A DNA stretch of 64,000 bases from Empedobacter tilapiae (lineage in GTDB: Bacteria; Bacteroidota; Bacteroidia; Flavobacteriales; Weeksellaceae): NCBI RefSeq assembly GCF_004785645.1, contig NZ_SRPE01000007.1:124001-188000 (forward strand), written 5' to 3'. Of this stretch, positions 1-8,171 are shown one piece after another (position 1 is the stretch's first letter; each line of letters begins with the position of its first letter). The notes below the pieces were generated by a model that was not told where the DNA came from, did not search any database, and saw only the letters and a list, made by a program, of their open reading frames with translations. Position numbers and translations under genes: made by a program.

Positions 1-558
1 ATTGATTCTAACACTTTTTAATAAACCATCTACAAAAATACCACATGCATATTTAATATCAGATCCATTACCATTAACATTATTCTGTTGCACAACTGTT
101 TCAAATTGGAAATAAACCTTACTTTCTGAACTATTAACTGTAAATGATTTTGATAATCCTTTTATATCATAAAATCCTTTTGTTCTTAGATAACTCAATG
201 TTTGATTTTCAGCTAAATCAGTAGACAAATTAGAATTAGTAAAAACTTGGCTAGAAGTGATTTGAAGCCCTATATTATCAGAAAAAGAATCATTAAAAAT
301 TAAGTAGAATTTATTAGGCTCATATTCAGGAACTCTCAATGACTTCCATGTAGGAGGAAGTGATTCTCCTTGAGATACTAATACTTGATCTGCTAACCCT
401 TTAGATTCTTTACCGCTATTATCTAAATATAATCGTTTTCTTAATCCAAAATCTCCATTAACATCAAGAGATGATTTAGGTGATAAAGTATTAACACCAA
501 TTTGTGCATTTGTAAAAATAGAAATACTTGCTATGATAATTAATAAAGTTTTTTTCAT
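1..558 (-). CDS. Secreted protein of unknown function (C-terminus outside window)
   Basis: The frame is open from an ATG at 558 to the window edge (186 codons seen), so the gene is partial. Residues 1-19 form a signal peptide (MKKTLLIIIASIS then TNAQ). Right after it comes the motif IGVNTxxPKSSLDVNG, common at the N-terminus of secreted or fibre-like Bacteroidota proteins. The segment LADQVLVSQGE and the following W-K stretch match the upstream neighbour, so the two are tandem paralogues. The start codon overlaps the upstream stop codon (ATGA), which implies one mRNA and translational coupling. No enzyme motif is visible. An exported structural or surface role is inference. Confidence 0.8.
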   Translation of the reverse strand, partial: MKKTLLIIIASISIFTNAQIGVNTLSPKSSLDVNGDFGLRKRLYLDNSGKESKGLADQVLVSQGESLPPTWKSLRVPEYEPNKFYLIFNDSFSDNIGLQITSSQVFTNSNLSTDLAENQTLSYLRTKGFYDIKGLSKSFTVNSSESKVYFQFETVVQQNNVNGNGSDIKYACGIFVDGLLKSVRIN

Positions 559-1346
559 TTTAATCTTGTTTTAAAAGTTACCAACTCAGCTAAATCTATT
601 TTCAAAAATGATTTTAAAGCAAAACTATTCGAGTTTGTAGAGTTGCTTATATTAGTTCCAACTCTAAACTGGTGATTGGCTCCATCTATTCTACGACATG
701 CAACTTCTACTTTATGTATACCCTTCACCGCATTCTCTTCTGTATAGTTTAATGTATAAATATATTGTATAGGAGTTCCTATAGTAAGAGTTTGTATTTT
801 ATCTGGTCTTAAAGCAACTAAAATATTGTTCTTAAATATCCCACAAATAAATTTTACTTCACCTACAGTATTTCCTGTTGGAGTACTAGCTTCTATTCCT
901 GCTTGCAACTGATAAGTAACTTTATTTTCTTCTGCTTTAATTTCTATACTTGTACTTAAACCTGAAATTTTATGCCAAGCAGCAGTATATTGTTCACCTA
1001 AATTACTCAAAGGTTTATTATCAGGAGCGCTAAGATCAGAAATACCTTTATCATCATCAACAACATAAGTATTAATAAGTTTATATTGACCATTCTCCAT
1101 AAATGGAACTTTCACATATTTCCAAAGAGGTGCTTTTCCTTCGCCTTGCGAAACAAGTACTTGATCTTTTTCTCCTGCATTTCCTTTAATAAGATCACTT
1201 CCACCAACTCTAAGAGGACCTCTTATTACAACATCCCCTTCTACATCTAGTTTACTTTTTGGAATATTAGTATTAACACCTACCTGAGCAAATAATGGAC
1301 ACTGCATTAATAGAAGTGATAAGCTCATCTCCTTAATCAATTTCAT
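555..1346 (-). CDS. Secreted protein, paralogue of the next gene
   Basis: This 263-residue protein starts with a signal peptide (about residues 1-20, ending in LFAQ). The same GVNTxxPKSKLDVEG motif and a DQVLVSQGE segment follow, as in the gene it overlaps downstream. Both proteins also share a central or C-terminal CGIFKN/CGIFVD patch, so they derive from a tandem duplication. No transmembrane segment is seen beyond the signal peptide and no known catalytic motif. A 410-bp non-coding stretch precedes it, with a CRP-like palindrome and a possible -7 element about 220 bp upstream. I do not recognise the function. Predicted exported and probably envelope or surface associated. Confidence 0.8.
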   Translation of the reverse strand: MKLIKEMSLSLLLMQCPLFAQVGVNTNIPKSKLDVEGDVVIRGPLRVGGSDLIKGNAGEKDQVLVSQGEGKAPLWKYVKVPFMENGQYKLINTYVVDDDKGISDLSAPDNKPLSNLGEQYTAAWHKISGLSTSIEIKAEENKVTYQLQAGIEASTPTGNTVGEVKFICGIFKNNILVALRPDKIQTLTIGTPIQYIYTLNYTEENAVKGIHKVEVACRRIDGANHQFRVGTNISNSTNSNSFALKSFLKIDLAELVTFKTRLK

Positions 1347-1595
1347 TAATTGTTATATTTAAATTATTAATCTTATAAACGAGGTAGTAAATAAGAGAAT
1401 TTTAAGTAGTATTAGAAGTAATTAATATTTGAAATAAATATTACACAAAACTAGAAGATAAAATTCCTTAAAAAAAACAGATTTTTTAAGAGATAAGTTT
1501 GAATTACTTTTATTTAAAAGAACTATAACATTAAAAATGAATATGATATTATTTTTCTTAAAAAAATGCAAATATAAAAACCACTACACATCATA

Positions 1596-1611
1596 AGTGA
1601 CATAAATCACA
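1596..1611. promoter_or_regulatory. CRP/FNR-like palindrome
   Basis: Read on the minus strand the sequence is TGTGA-N6-TCACT, one base from the classical CRP consensus TGTGA-N6-TCACA. On the minus strand a TATATTTG box (1576 down to 1569) lies next to it. If transcription starts about 6 nt past that box, the palindrome is centred near -40, the class II activator position. It could control the two secreted-protein genes, with a leader of about 215 nt. Whether this organism has a matching Crp-family regulator cannot be seen here. Confidence 0.3.
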
Positions 1612-1698
1612 CATTAAATCATATCATAATAAAGAAAATCTAGTTTTTTGTTAACATTTAAAAAGAAAAAAATGTTAAATATTTTATAATTAGATTAA

Positions 1699-1706
1699 TA
1701 AGTTTG
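1699..1706 (+). promoter_or_regulatory. -7 promoter element for the 43-residue protein gene
   Basis: TAAGTTTG fits the Bacteroidota -7 consensus TAnnTTTG exactly. It lies about 50 nt upstream of the ATG at 1757. No clear TTG lies at the expected -33 distance. Confidence 0.45.
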
Positions 1707-1756
1707 AAATCCAAAACGATAATCATTAATTTAAATAAAATTTAAAACCTAAAATC

Positions 1757-1888
1757 ATGGCTAAAAAGGCAAAAAAAGAAGAAAATCATCTACAAGTACT
1801 AGTGGATAAACTAAAAGATCCAAAGCACAAACAACTAGTTCAAACGAATCGTTTAAAGAAAAAACGTCGGAACAACGCAAAAAATTAA
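1757..1888 (+). CDS. Small basic protein of unknown function
   Basis: This is a 43-codon frame starting MAKKAKKEENHLQVL and ending in an Arg/Lys/Asn-rich tail (RLKKKRRNNAKN). About 40% of residues are Lys or Arg, so it should be strongly basic and could bind nucleic acid or the ribosome. Support for a real gene comes from its own -7 element at 1699-1706 and a strong hairpin terminator starting 5 nt after the stop, so it forms a complete transcription unit. I do not recognise a named family. Small Lys-rich proteins of this kind are common in Flavobacteriia, but that is a memory and not a search result. Confidence 0.65.
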   Translation: MAKKAKKEENHLQVLVDKLKDPKHKQLVQTNRLKKKRRNNAKN

Positions 1889-1892
1889 ACAT

Positions 1893-1923
1893 AAAAAAAC
1901 CACTTCTAATGAAGTGGTTTTTT
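1893..1923. terminator. Bidirectional intrinsic terminator
   Basis: A perfect inverted repeat (AAAAAAACCACTTC, loop TAAT, then its complement) is flanked by A and T runs. It serves the small + strand gene and the convergent rimO gene. Confidence 0.85.
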
Positions 1924-1941
1924 GTTTATATCTAAAATTGA

Positions 1942-3246
1942 TTAATCAATTACTTTTCCAATTAAATCGAATTCGTAAGCTTCGATAATTTCAACATTTA
2001 CAAAATCACCAACTGGTAAATATGTATCAATTGCAGAAATCAAAACTTCGTTATCAACGTCTGGTGAATCATATTCTGTGCGTCCAATAAAGTTATCTCC
2101 TTCTTTACGATCAATCATTACTTTAAATTGTTTTCCAATTTTTTCTTGATTTAAATCATACGAAATCTGAGATTGAATTTCCATAATTTCTTCGACACGT
2201 TGTTGTTTTACATCTTCAGGAACATTATCTTCTAAATTATAAGCATGTGTATTTTCTTCATGAGAATAAGTAAAACATCCTAAACGATCAAATTTTTGCT
2301 CTTGTACCCAAGCTTTCATTTCTTGGAAATCTTCTTCCGTTTCACCTGGATAACCACAAATCAACGTTGTGCGAATCGCCATATCAGGAACTTTTGTACG
2401 CATTGTATCTAACAAGGCATTCGTTTTTTCGTGAGTAGTTCCACGACGCATTGATTTCAATAATTTCGTAGAAATATGTTGTAGAGGAATATCAATATAA
2501 TTACAAACTTTAGGTTCTTCACGAATTACATCTAACACATCTTCTGGGAAACCAGCTGGAAATGCATAATGTAAACGAATCCATTCAATTCCATCAATTT
2601 TAACTAACTCCTTTAATAAAGTTGCTAATTCACGTTTTTTATAGATATCCAAACCGTAATACGTTAAATCTTGGGCAATTAAAATCAACTCTTTTGTTCC
2701 ATTTTTTGCCAATTTCGTAGCTTCTGTAACTAAATCTTCAATAGGACGAGAGACATTTCCTCCACGCATTAAAGGAATAGCACAAAATGAACAAGGACGA
2801 TCACAACCTTCTGCAATTTTTAAGTAAGCATAATGACGAGGAGTTGTTGTTAAACGCTCTCCTACTAATTCATGTTTATAATCAGCTCCTAAAGCTTTTA
2901 ATAAAAGAGGTAATTCACGTGTTCCAAAATATTTATCGACATTAGGAATTTGTTCTATTAAATCTGGTTTATATCTTTCTGATAAGCAACCAGTCACGAA
3001 AACTTTTTCAACTAATCCATCTTCTTTACGTTGAACATAATCTAAAATAGTATCAATACTCTCCTCTTTTGCATTATCAATAAAACCACAAGTATTAATT
3101 ACAACAATATCTCCAGATTGTTCATGAACAACTTCTTTTCCATTCGCTTTCAATTGTCCCATCAGTACCTCTGAATCATAAACATTCTTAGAACATCCCA
3201 ATGTAATTACATTAATTTTCTTTTTCCCAGTCGATTTTGTACGCAT
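1942..3246 (-). CDS. rimO: Ribosomal protein S12 methylthiotransferase RimO
   Basis: RimO adds a methylthio group to the conserved Asp of ribosomal protein S12, using two [4Fe-4S] clusters and S-adenosylmethionine. The 434-residue length is normal. The N-terminal UPF0004 domain carries Cys18, Cys53 and Cys87 (LGCSKN, NTCGF, TGCLSE). The radical SAM motif CxxxCxxC is at Cys148, Cys152 and Cys155 (CDRPCSFC). A C-terminal TRAM-like domain follows (about 365-434). LGCSKN and the SFCAIP context favour RimO over MiaB. A well-formed promoter lies just upstream, giving a leader of about 13 nt. The downstream neighbour is convergent, so rimO is a single-gene unit. Confidence 0.95.
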   Translation of the reverse strand: MRTKSTGKKKINVITLGCSKNVYDSEVLMGQLKANGKEVVHEQSGDIVVINTCGFIDNAKEESIDTILDYVQRKEDGLVEKVFVTGCLSERYKPDLIEQIPNVDKYFGTRELPLLLKALGADYKHELVGERLTTTPRHYAYLKIAEGCDRPCSFCAIPLMRGGNVSRPIEDLVTEATKLAKNGTKELILIAQDLTYYGLDIYKKRELATLLKELVKIDGIEWIRLHYAFPAGFPEDVLDVIREEPKVCNYIDIPLQHISTKLLKSMRRGTTHEKTNALLDTMRTKVPDMAIRTTLICGYPGETEEDFQEMKAWVQEQKFDRLGCFTYSHEENTHAYNLEDNVPEDVKQQRVEEIMEIQSQISYDLNQEKIGKQFKVMIDRKEGDNFIGRTEYDSPDVDNEVLISAIDTYLPVGDFVNVEIIEAYEFDLIGKVID

Positions 3247-3258
3247 TACTCTAATTTA

Positions 3259-3293
3259 AGTTTGCAAAATTACAAAATATTTAAGACAACCAA
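3259..3293 (-). promoter_or_regulatory. rimO promoter
   Basis: On the minus strand TTG (3293-3291), an 18-nt spacer and TAATTTTG (3272-3265) match the Bacteroidota consensus TTG-N17-23-TAnnTTTG. Transcription should start near 3259, about 13 nt before the ATG. Confidence 0.6.
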
Positions 3294-3545
3294 TTATAAA
3301 GATTGAATGAAACAATTATAAAAGTTGTAAATAAAAGTATATTATTGAAATTTATTTGATTAAATATATTTCATGATAAACAATATTCTTATAAAATAAT
3401 TTAATTTATAATAGAAATAATCAAATACAAACACTTGTTTTTCAATAAATAATATAATTTCAAGTACTTTTATAATTAAAATTAGTATTTTTGATACATA
3501 GTATTTTAAGTTAAGAATTTAGAGTAAATTACTTTAAATTAAAAG

Positions 3546-3580
3546 AGGTCAAGAATGTATATTCTTGACCTTTATTTTTT
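3546..3580. terminator. Intrinsic terminator, both directions possible
   Basis: A GTCAAGAAT stem with a GTAT loop and a following T run on the + strand; on the minus strand a weaker T-rich tract follows. It is the natural terminator of the glycosyltransferase operon. The stronger T run is on the + strand. Confidence 0.7.
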
Positions 3581-3584
3581 GTTA

Positions 3585-4622
3585 TTAATCGATATGATAA
3601 TGACTCGGAAAAGCCTTTTTAGGATTTTGTTTGAGAATATTCAACTTGAATTGGCTTTCTAAGAATCCATAACCATAATTGAAAAATTGAATTAAAGTTG
3701 TCTGAATTGATAATAAACCAACTACCGCAGATTTGAAACGAATAGTTGAGAAAATAAAAATCAAAAACATATAAATTAACCACAAAACAAACGGAATTTG
3801 TAGGATAAATTGATGTTTTGGAAGAATAAAACTCAACAATAGAAATAGAAACGCAACTAAAGTTCCGGCAAAAAATAGACTCGGAAACCAAAAAGTTGGT
3901 TTTATATAATTTGGATGACGTTGATTAAGAATTGGGCGCGCAACTCCAAATTCATAGACTTGTTTCGCAAATTTCTTTAACGAAGTTCTACGTTTATGAA
4001 TCACTTTCGAATCTTGAAATAATCGCGTTTCAAAACCATTTTCCCACAAACGCATTGACAAATCAGGATCTTCCCCGACACGCAAATCAGCAAAACCTCC
4101 CGTTTTTTCGTACGCTTTTCGAGAAATTCCCATATTAAAACTACGCGGCTGAAATTTACCAATTTGCTTTTTTCCACCTCTAATTCCTCCTGTTGTCAAA
4201 AAAGAAGTCATCGAAAATGTAATCGCTTTTTGCAAATTTGTAAACGAATCATCTGCATCATCTGGACCACCAAAAGCATCAACAAAATTAATTGTCAATT
4301 CTTTTTTAACTGATTCAATATAAGTTGCAGGAATAATCGTGTCAGAATCTAAGAAAATGAAATAATTTCCATTCGCTTTTTCCATTCCATAATTTCTTGA
4401 TTTTCCTGGACCTGAATTTGTTTTATAATAATAATGAAGATCTAATTGAGTTTCAAATTTAGCACAAACTGTATCCAATTTATTTTGAGAACCATCGTCT
4501 ACAATAATAATTTCGAATAACTTATCCGTTTGTTTCGTTAAACTTGACAATAATTCTGTCAATTCATCTTGACGCTCGTAAACGGCAATAATTATCGAAA
4601 GTTGCAAATCTTCTTTTTCCAA
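3585..4622 (-). CDS. Family 2 glycosyltransferase with C-terminal membrane segments
   Basis: A GT-A fold glycosyltransferase of 345 residues, predicted to transfer a nucleotide-activated sugar at the cytoplasmic face of the inner membrane. The N-terminal part shows the GT2 signature: SIIIAVYERQDEL, then IIIVDDGSQN (about 37-46) and FLDSDT (DxD-like, about 90-95). Three to four hydrophobic segments occupy about 245-325 and probably anchor it. It is the last gene of a three-gene operon, 6 bp after the DUF2750 gene. The acceptor cannot be told from sequence. Its operon partners give no pathway hint. Confidence 0.85.
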   Translation of the reverse strand: MEKEDLQLSIIIAVYERQDELTELLSSLTKQTDKLFEIIIVDDGSQNKLDTVCAKFETQLDLHYYYKTNSGPGKSRNYGMEKANGNYFIFLDSDTIIPATYIESVKKELTINFVDAFGGPDDADDSFTNLQKAITFSMTSFLTTGGIRGGKKQIGKFQPRSFNMGISRKAYEKTGGFADLRVGEDPDLSMRLWENGFETRLFQDSKVIHKRRTSLKKFAKQVYEFGVARPILNQRHPNYIKPTFWFPSLFFAGTLVAFLFLLLSFILPKHQFILQIPFVLWLIYMFLIFIFSTIRFKSAVVGLLSIQTTLIQFFNYGYGFLESQFKLNILKQNPKKAFPSHYHID

Positions 4623-4628
4623 AATATA

Positions 4629-5063
4629 TTATTGATTGAATGATTCTTTCAACTCTAATGTCACTTTCTGAATTTCATCTAAACTCTTAAAATGATTCAA
4701 TTTAAAATTCGATTTTGATTGATTCAATTCGTGAACAATTGCCAAAATTGTATCCAATGGACTTTGCTCCTCTCCTTTTGAAGTTTCGTCAAAATTAATT
4801 CCAACCAAAGAAACTTCTTCAATCATTCCGAACAACCATTCTTCTAAAAAAGTATTCAAATCTATCGAATCAATTGTATGATTTGCCCATTGATTTTGTT
4901 TCGCTTTTTCAGCTAAATCTGTATTCGACCAAAAGCAAATCACCTCTAAATTAGAACCATCTTCGTACTCAAATTCTTCCGAATACGAAATAGCAAAACC
5001 TTCTTCAGAAGTCAAAAGATATACTTTTTGATCTTGACAAATTTCTTTTATAAATTGACTCAC
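4629..5063 (-). CDS. DUF2750-type protein
   Basis: An acidic, soluble 144-residue protein. The stretch VYLLTSEEGFAIS followed by a W-S (FWSNTDLAEKA) and an LEEWLFGM segment resembles the DUF2750 pattern, in which a regulatory-looking small domain ends in a W-L-G motif. It lies between a rRNA methyltransferase gene and a glycosyltransferase gene with 5-6 bp gaps, so it is co-transcribed. No catalytic residues stand out. The family assignment is by eye and moderate. Confidence 0.65.
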   Translation of the reverse strand: MSQFIKEICQDQKVYLLTSEEGFAISYSEEFEYEDGSNLEVICFWSNTDLAEKAKQNQWANHTIDSIDLNTFLEEWLFGMIEEVSLVGINFDETSKGEEQSPLDTILAIVHELNQSKSNFKLNHFKSLDEIQKVTLELKESFNQ

Positions 5064-5068
5064 TTCTC

Positions 5069-6220
5069 TTAATTTTGATTTTTAGCTTTTTTACTTCCTT
5101 CGTACATTTCGTATTGTAAAAAATCGCATTCTAACTTACCGTTGAACACTTTTACCTTTTTCGAAGGACGCAAACCTACATATTTTTTGGCTTGTAAATC
5201 TGATGTGATAAACCACGCCAATGTATTTGGATAACTCGATTTTAACGTGTCTCCAATTTGTTTATAAAATTCTTGGTTATTGTTTTCGATACGCTCGTCA
5301 TAAGGCGGATTGAACACCAATAAAACTGGAAATAATTCCTTTTTAGATGTAAAGAAATCTTGATTTCTAACTTCGATGAAATCTTCTAAATCAGCAGATT
5401 TTATATTCATCTGTGCAATTTTTACCATCATTGGAGAAATTTCGTAACCAACAATTTTATATTCAGATTCTTTGATACGATTTAGACGCGTATTACGAAT
5501 TTGTGTAAACAATGTTTCATCATAATCTGGCCAATTCTGAAAAGCAAAATGCTTACGATGAATTTGCGGTGGAATATTGTTTGCAATCATAGCCGCTTCA
5601 ATCAACATTGTTCCCGAACCACACATCGGATCAAGGTAATTTCCTTTTCCATCATAACCTGCTTGCAACAACAAACCTGCTGCTAAAACTTCGTTAATTG
5701 GAGCTGGACCAGTTTCTTCTCGATAACCACGTTTGTGCAAAGATTCTCCCGAAGAGTCTAAAGACAACGTAATTTTATCATGTGAAATATGTAAGTTAAA
5801 ACGTACATCTGGAAAATCTTTATCAATACTTGGACGACGATCATTTTTTTCTTTGAATCGATCTACAATAGCATCTTTCACTTTTAATGCTGCGTAATGC
5901 GAATGCGTAAAATAATCTGAATGAACAGTTGGATCAATCATAAAAGTTTGATCGACACTCAAATAGTTTTCCCAATGGAATTTTTTGAATTTCTCATACA
6001 ATTGATGATCATTTTTAGCAGAAAACGAAAGAATTGGCTTCTGTATACGAAGTGCAGTACGCAAGCTGTAATTTGCTTTGTACATGAAACCTAAATCGCC
6101 ATTAAATTCAACCATTCGGTTTTGAATTTTAACATCTGCCGCACCCAACGCTTTTAATTCTTGCGCTAATATTTCTTCGAAACCAAAAAAGGTTTTCGCA
6201 ATCATTCTGAAATTTTCCAA
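5069..6220 (-). CDS. THUMP-domain class I RNA methyltransferase (RlmL N-terminal type)
   Basis: Predicted SAM-dependent N2-guanine methyltransferase acting on 23S rRNA, like the N-terminal half of E. coli RlmL. An N-terminal THUMP RNA-binding region (about 1-160) precedes a Rossmann methyltransferase domain with motif I LDPMCGSGTMLIEAA and the catalytic NPPY motif (VFNPPYDERI). The 383-residue length suits the shorter Bacteroidota form without the RlmK half. The start is either TTG at 6220 (giving MENFRMIAKT) or ATG at 6205 (MIAKTFFGFE). As I recall, homologues often carry the short N-terminal extension, so I keep the TTG. It heads the operon with the DUF2750 and GT2 genes. Confidence 0.88.
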   Translation of the reverse strand: MENFRMIAKTFFGFEEILAQELKALGAADVKIQNRMVEFNGDLGFMYKANYSLRTALRIQKPILSFSAKNDHQLYEKFKKFHWENYLSVDQTFMIDPTVHSDYFTHSHYAALKVKDAIVDRFKEKNDRRPSIDKDFPDVRFNLHISHDKITLSLDSSGESLHKRGYREETGPAPINEVLAAGLLLQAGYDGKGNYLDPMCGSGTMLIEAAMIANNIPPQIHRKHFAFQNWPDYDETLFTQIRNTRLNRIKESEYKIVGYEISPMMVKIAQMNIKSADLEDFIEVRNQDFFTSKKELFPVLLVFNPPYDERIENNNQEFYKQIGDTLKSSYPNTLAWFITSDLQAKKYVGLRPSKKVKVFNGKLECDFLQYEMYEGSKKAKNQN

Positions 6221-6236
6221 GGAAATAAAATTTTCA

Positions 6237-6244
6237 CAAAAGTA
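6237..6244 (-). promoter_or_regulatory. -7 element of the THUMP methyltransferase operon
   Basis: TACTTTTG on the minus strand fits TAnnTTTG. It implies a transcript start near 6231 and a leader of about 10 nt to the TTG or 26 nt to the ATG. No clear -33 TTG is seen. Confidence 0.45.
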
Positions 6245-6304
6245 CGGGAAATAAAGGAAATTGAGAAGCTAGATTCTATATTAATAATATATTAACAAAA
6301 AGTA

Positions 6305-6334
6305 TTTGAAATCAATAAAGTAGATTTATATTTG
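6305..6334 (+). promoter_or_regulatory. Promoter of the T9SS cargo gene
   Basis: TTTG (6305-6308), an 18-nt spacer and TATATTTG (6327-6334) give one of the best matches to the Bacteroidota promoter in the window. Transcription should start near 6340, about 24 nt before the ATG. Confidence 0.65.
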
Positions 6335-6363
6335 TCCATATTTTAATCAAATTAAACTTATTT

Positions 6364-7272
6364 ATGAATAAATTTTTATTTTCTGCTCTATTAAGCACTT
6401 TATCATTATCAACTTTTGCCCAAGAAAAAAAAATATCTTTTGAAGTGAATGAGGGATATTACAGCAATGTTTTTGATACAGATAAAGGTTGGTCTTTTTA
6501 TGGAGACAATTCTAATACAAAAATATGGCTTTCAACAGACAAAGCTTCTGACGGAAAAAAATCTGCTTATTTTAGTTATTACTCTACAAATTCGAATGCT
6601 AATGATAAATGGAACGGAGTTATGTACAAATTACCTGATTACAAACATTTTTCAATATCCGTAGATGTTAATGCTGATGCTTTAAACAGATCAAATTATA
6701 ACTTTCTTAAATTAACTAATATACAAGGATTTAGTTATTCTACTGTTGGTACTTTTTCTTTTTATAAAAATGGAAGAATAGGCATTAATGGGACAGCTTT
6801 ACAAGCTTCTTATACTTGGGAGCCTACTAGATGGTATAATTTAAAATGTGAAGTTAATTTAAATACTAGATTAATAAAATATTATGCAAATGATCAACTA
6901 ATTTATTCTGAAACAATTTCTAATAATACTATTACTAAAATTGATGAATTAAGTTTTGAAACTAATAATTCAAGTACTAGTGCTGGAACTGAATTCTATT
7001 TTGACAACATTATCATCAAAAATTTAGAGAATTTATCTACAGATGAATTAAACAAAAAAGAAATAAAGATTTACCCAAATCCTATTCAAGATGTTTTATC
7101 AATCCAAACAAATGATAAAATTAATTCAGTAGAAATTTTTGATTTAACAGGAAAATCTATTTTAAAATCATCTGAGAAAAAAATCAATACACAAAATTTA
7201 GCAAAAGGTGTTTATATTGTAAAAGTAAAAACTACTAATCAAGAAATTTCTCAAAAAATTATTAAAAAATAA
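6364..7272 (+). CDS. Secreted protein with type IX secretion sorting domain
   Basis: A 302-residue exported protein. Residues 1-19 are a signal peptide ending in TFAQ. The last about 75 residues are a Por/T9SS type A sorting domain: IKIYPNPIQDVLSI, then VEIFDLTGK, LAKGVYIVKV and a basic end (IIKK). The domain directs transport through the type IX secretion system and usually attachment to the cell surface. The middle, about 25-220, looks like a beta-sandwich (many Tyr/Ser/Asn strands, Trp-rich), perhaps a jelly-roll carbohydrate-binding or LamG-like fold. No catalytic motif is recognised. It has its own canonical promoter. Confidence 0.88.
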   Translation: MNKFLFSALLSTLSLSTFAQEKKISFEVNEGYYSNVFDTDKGWSFYGDNSNTKIWLSTDKASDGKKSAYFSYYSTNSNANDKWNGVMYKLPDYKHFSISVDVNADALNRSNYNFLKLTNIQGFSYSTVGTFSFYKNGRIGINGTALQASYTWEPTRWYNLKCEVNLNTRLIKYYANDQLIYSETISNNTITKIDELSFETNNSSTSAGTEFYFDNIIIKNLENLSTDELNKKEIKIYPNPIQDVLSIQTNDKINSVEIFDLTGKSILKSSEKKINTQNLAKGVYIVKVKTTNQEISQKIIKK

Positions 7273-7359
7273 TTTTATATAAATATTCAATTATTAATCT
7301 CATTTCTATAATTAGTTATGGGATTTTTTTTTAACTTTATTTATTGTATAATCCAATTT

Positions 7360-8055
7360 ATGTATCAAAAATTATTAACTCCTCTACTCTTTTTATTGAA
7401 TTTTATCTCCTATGCTCAAGAAAAAACTATTGGAGAATATTCATTCCAAAATTTTAATTACAAAGTGGTTGAAAGGATTACTGATGATTCAAAAAAAATG
7501 AATTATGAAATACAAAGAGTGATTAATGACTCTGTAATTTCTAAAATAGAACAGATAAAATATTATAAAACAACACAAGAAGAGTATAATTCTACATACA
7601 AGTTGATTGATGGTATTTTTACATTCATGATCACCCTAAACAAAGATAATCAAACAATGTATGGAGTAAATCGTTTTTTTATCGGAGAATATGGCAAATT
7701 ATTTCCAGGAACTGAAAACGAAATTTTCACAACAATAAAACCTATTGAAAACAATTATAACGCTCAGTTCAAAGGAGGAATTGAAAAGCTACGTCGTTGG
7801 ATACAATATAATTTTGAAGCGGAAAGATTAATTAAATCAATAGGAATTAATGGCTTTAACATTCAAGTCAAATTGGATATAGACAAAGAGGGAACTCCTA
7901 TATTAACTGAAATTGTTGGTAATGATAATCCAAAAATTCGTACAGAAGTAGAAAGAATTATTCGTAGAATGCCCAAATGGATTCCTGCAAAACAAAATAA
8001 TGAAAACGTTGTTTCAAAATTTTCTATACCTATAAATATTATTGGAATAAAATAA
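7360..8055 (+). CDS. Exported protein with TonB C-terminal-like domain
   Basis: The chosen start gives MYQKLLTPLLFLLNF and a signal peptide ending ISYAQ. A longer frame from 7318 would put 14 hydrophobic residues before it, which spoils the signal peptide. Residues about 165-231 (VKLDIDKEGTPIL, then VERIIRRMPKWIPAK) match the TonB C-terminal domain repeat seen in many Bacteroidota proteins, where it is not always linked to energy transduction. There is no N-terminal TonB anchor or Pro-rich linker, so a genuine TonB role is unlikely. A hairpin terminator follows at 8064-8110. Confidence 0.7.
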   Translation: MYQKLLTPLLFLLNFISYAQEKTIGEYSFQNFNYKVVERITDDSKKMNYEIQRVINDSVISKIEQIKYYKTTQEEYNSTYKLIDGIFTFMITLNKDNQTMYGVNRFFIGEYGKLFPGTENEIFTTIKPIENNYNAQFKGGIEKLRRWIQYNFEAERLIKSIGINGFNIQVKLDIDKEGTPILTEIVGNDNPKIRTEVERIIRRMPKWIPAKQNNENVVSKFSIPINIIGIK

Positions 8056-8063
8056 TTACTTAC

Positions 8064-8110
8064 AAAAAAATAAAACACCTTTTTAAATTTAAAAAAGGTT
8101 TTATTTTTCT
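8064..8110 (+). terminator. Intrinsic terminator
   Basis: AAAATAAAAC-CCTTTTT pairs across an AAATTT loop with AAAAAAGG-TTTTATTTTT, ending in a T run, just after the TonB-C-like gene. Confidence 0.7.
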
Positions 8111-8171
8111 TCCCTTCCATTCTTCGTACCTTTCGACTATCAAAATTTAACTTTTTAGAATTCGATATAAA

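Larger units (their letters stand above)
1347..1756. other. Non-coding region between divergent genes
   Basis: This AT-rich stretch separates the leftward secreted-protein operon from the rightward small basic protein gene. I see no coding frame in it. It holds a short A/T hairpin around 1463-1490, a possible leftward -7 element at 1569-1576, a CRP-like palindrome at 1596-1611, and a rightward -7 element at 1699-1706. Confidence 0.6.
3247..3584. other. Non-coding region, 338 bp
   Basis: Very AT-rich with no convincing coding frame. It contains the rimO promoter at its left end, a + strand TATTTTTG box at 3486-3493, a weak hairpin around 3519-3540 and a terminator hairpin at 3546-3580. A short + strand transcript of about 80 nt between the last box and the terminator is possible but weakly supported. 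Confidence 0.5.

Noticed and set aside
7318-7359. Upstream in-frame ATG extending the TonB-C-like protein
   Set aside because: The extension adds a second hydrophobic stretch before a perfect signal peptide.
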